Of a stretch of 64,000 nt of DNA, positions 63,513 through 64,000 are shown piece by piece (position 1 is the stretch's first letter; the number at the start of each line of letters is the position of its first letter). Source of the stretch: Synechocystis sp. PCC 7509 (GTDB lineage Bacteria; Cyanobacteriota; Cyanobacteriia; Cyanobacteriales; Chroococcidiopsidaceae); the NCBI RefSeq assembly GCF_000332075.2, contig NZ_KI966369.1, forward strand, positions 88,259-152,258. The letters are read 5' to 3'. A program made the translations under genes and the position numbers. Under the pieces are notes generated by a model, which was given only the letters and a program-made list of their open reading frames with translations, was not told the origin of the DNA and searched no databases.

Positions 63513-64000
63513 CTGCTTGACTGACAAAACTAAGAAGCTGGAATGCGGCTGAGAACAACGAATTCACGCATAAACTCGTTCTCCTGTTGACGCTTAGAAG
63601 CAAAGGCAGGTTCGGGGTCAGGCAGACTGGAGAGGCATGGATAAATCTGAATTTCCCACTGACGAGTCAGGGCAAGACGAATCCAGTTCCAACCCAGCCT
63701 GAGATAACTCATGCCACGATTCCAGTGAGTATCGACGAATCGACGCTTTCCAGAGGTCACAACTTGCGTCCCTTGTAAAACTAAAAATAGCGTGGTCAGA
63801 GCAATGACCCCACACAGTTGCGTGAGGGCAAACTTGTCTCGCAACCGAGAGGCTTCGAGATTAAAGCCGTTCGATTTCAAATCCAAAAATGATTCTTCCA
63901 CTTGAAACCTCAAGCGATATTGGGCAAAGGTCTGAAGAGTCGTCGGTTCATCGCTGACAATCACCCAATCTTCGCCACTTTGGCGGTCATGGGCAAAGGC
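63513..64000 (-). mobile_element. IS4-family element, copy 2 (runs off the window)
   Basis: Begins CTGCTTGACTGACAAAAC at 63513, the same end as copy 1 (9682, reverse). The sequence is a close match to 8549-9682 as far as the window allows. Confidence 0.85.
63530..64000 (-). CDS. IS4-family transposase, C-terminal part (cut by window end)
   Basis: At least 157 residues are visible. They are identical in reading to the end of copy 1 and contain YRLRFQVEESFLDLKSNGFNLE with the YREK-type catalytic Glu, ending VLSRIPAS. The N-terminal part lies beyond the window, so whether this copy is complete cannot be judged. Confidence 0.85.
   Translation of the reverse strand, partial: AFAHDRQSGEDWVIVSDEPTTLQTFAQYRLRFQVEESFLDLKSNGFNLEASRLRDKFALTQLCGVIALTTLFLVLQGTQVVTSGKRRFVDTHWNRGMSYLRLGWNWIRLALTRQWEIQIYPCLSSLPDPEPAFASKRQQENEFMREFVVLSRIPAS

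Overview
The window looks like an IS-riddled accessory stretch of a cyanobacterial genome (chromosome or large plasmid). The basis is the abundance of the HIP1 octamer GCGATCGC, a CYP110-type P450, Uma2/DUF820 and DUF3368/UPF0175 genes, DUF3611, DUF389 and DUF6887/DUF6888-type genes. All of these are typical of filamentous or chroococcidiopsidalean cyanobacteria. No rRNA, tRNA or CRISPR array was recognised.

Layout. 1-2.7 kb: an IS5-in-IS6 nest interrupting a Tn3-family transposon (tnpA fragment, res region, tnpR). 3.1-5.7 kb: a LysR regulator divergent from an NTF2-like / tautomerase / SDR operon. 5.7-9.7 kb: a MITE-like element, an Excalibur lipoprotein and a second copy of the IS5-in-IS6 nest next to a 5'-truncated IS4. 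10-14.5 kb: small cyanobacterial accessory genes (DUF6888/6887 pair, lipoprotein, metallophosphoesterase, GIY-YIG protein). 14.5-19.7 kb: an IS6 element, a CHASE3-like/PAS/GGDEF/EAL c-di-GMP protein, a prohibitin and a truncated FkbM methyltransferase. 19.8-30.3 kb: an ISKra4, a Lar-like protein and two cytochrome P450 genes. These P450s flank a four-layer IS stack (IS256 entered by IS21, entered by IS630, entered by IS701) and a second MITE-like element. 30.3-35.9 kb: two tyrosine recombinase genes (one broken), a PIN toxin/antitoxin pair, and intact IS6 and IS1 elements.

35.9-41.2 kb holds the most unusual genes: a two-gene AT-rich operon. The first gene encodes an 890-residue P-loop GTPase with a glycine-rich collagen-like tail. 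The second encodes an 850-residue coiled-coil protein with one hydrophobic hairpin-like segment, reminiscent of alpha-helical pore formers or membrane-remodelling proteins. I do not recognise it as a described system.

41.7-45.7 kb: an IS5 element inside a dispersed ~100-bp repeat, an intact tyrosine recombinase, and a tightly overlapping operon of Uma2 plus three uncharacterised proteins. 46-62.3 kb: a cluster of membrane ion-handling genes (DUF389, CPA antiporter with nucleotide-binding tail, Na+/Ca2+ exchanger remnant, two MscS channels, DUF2254, a CPA1 antiporter, a voltage-gated-like ion channel, DUF3611). The CPA1 antiporter is split by IS21 and the channel by a 1.4-kb IS, each with a clean target duplication. 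62.3-64 kb is a gene graveyard (PDZ protease tail, VapC toxin with a stop, integrase fragment) ending in a second IS4 copy that runs off the window.

The dominant process is IS expansion. At least nine IS families are present, several genes are interrupted or truncated, and insertion order can be read from nesting and target duplications.
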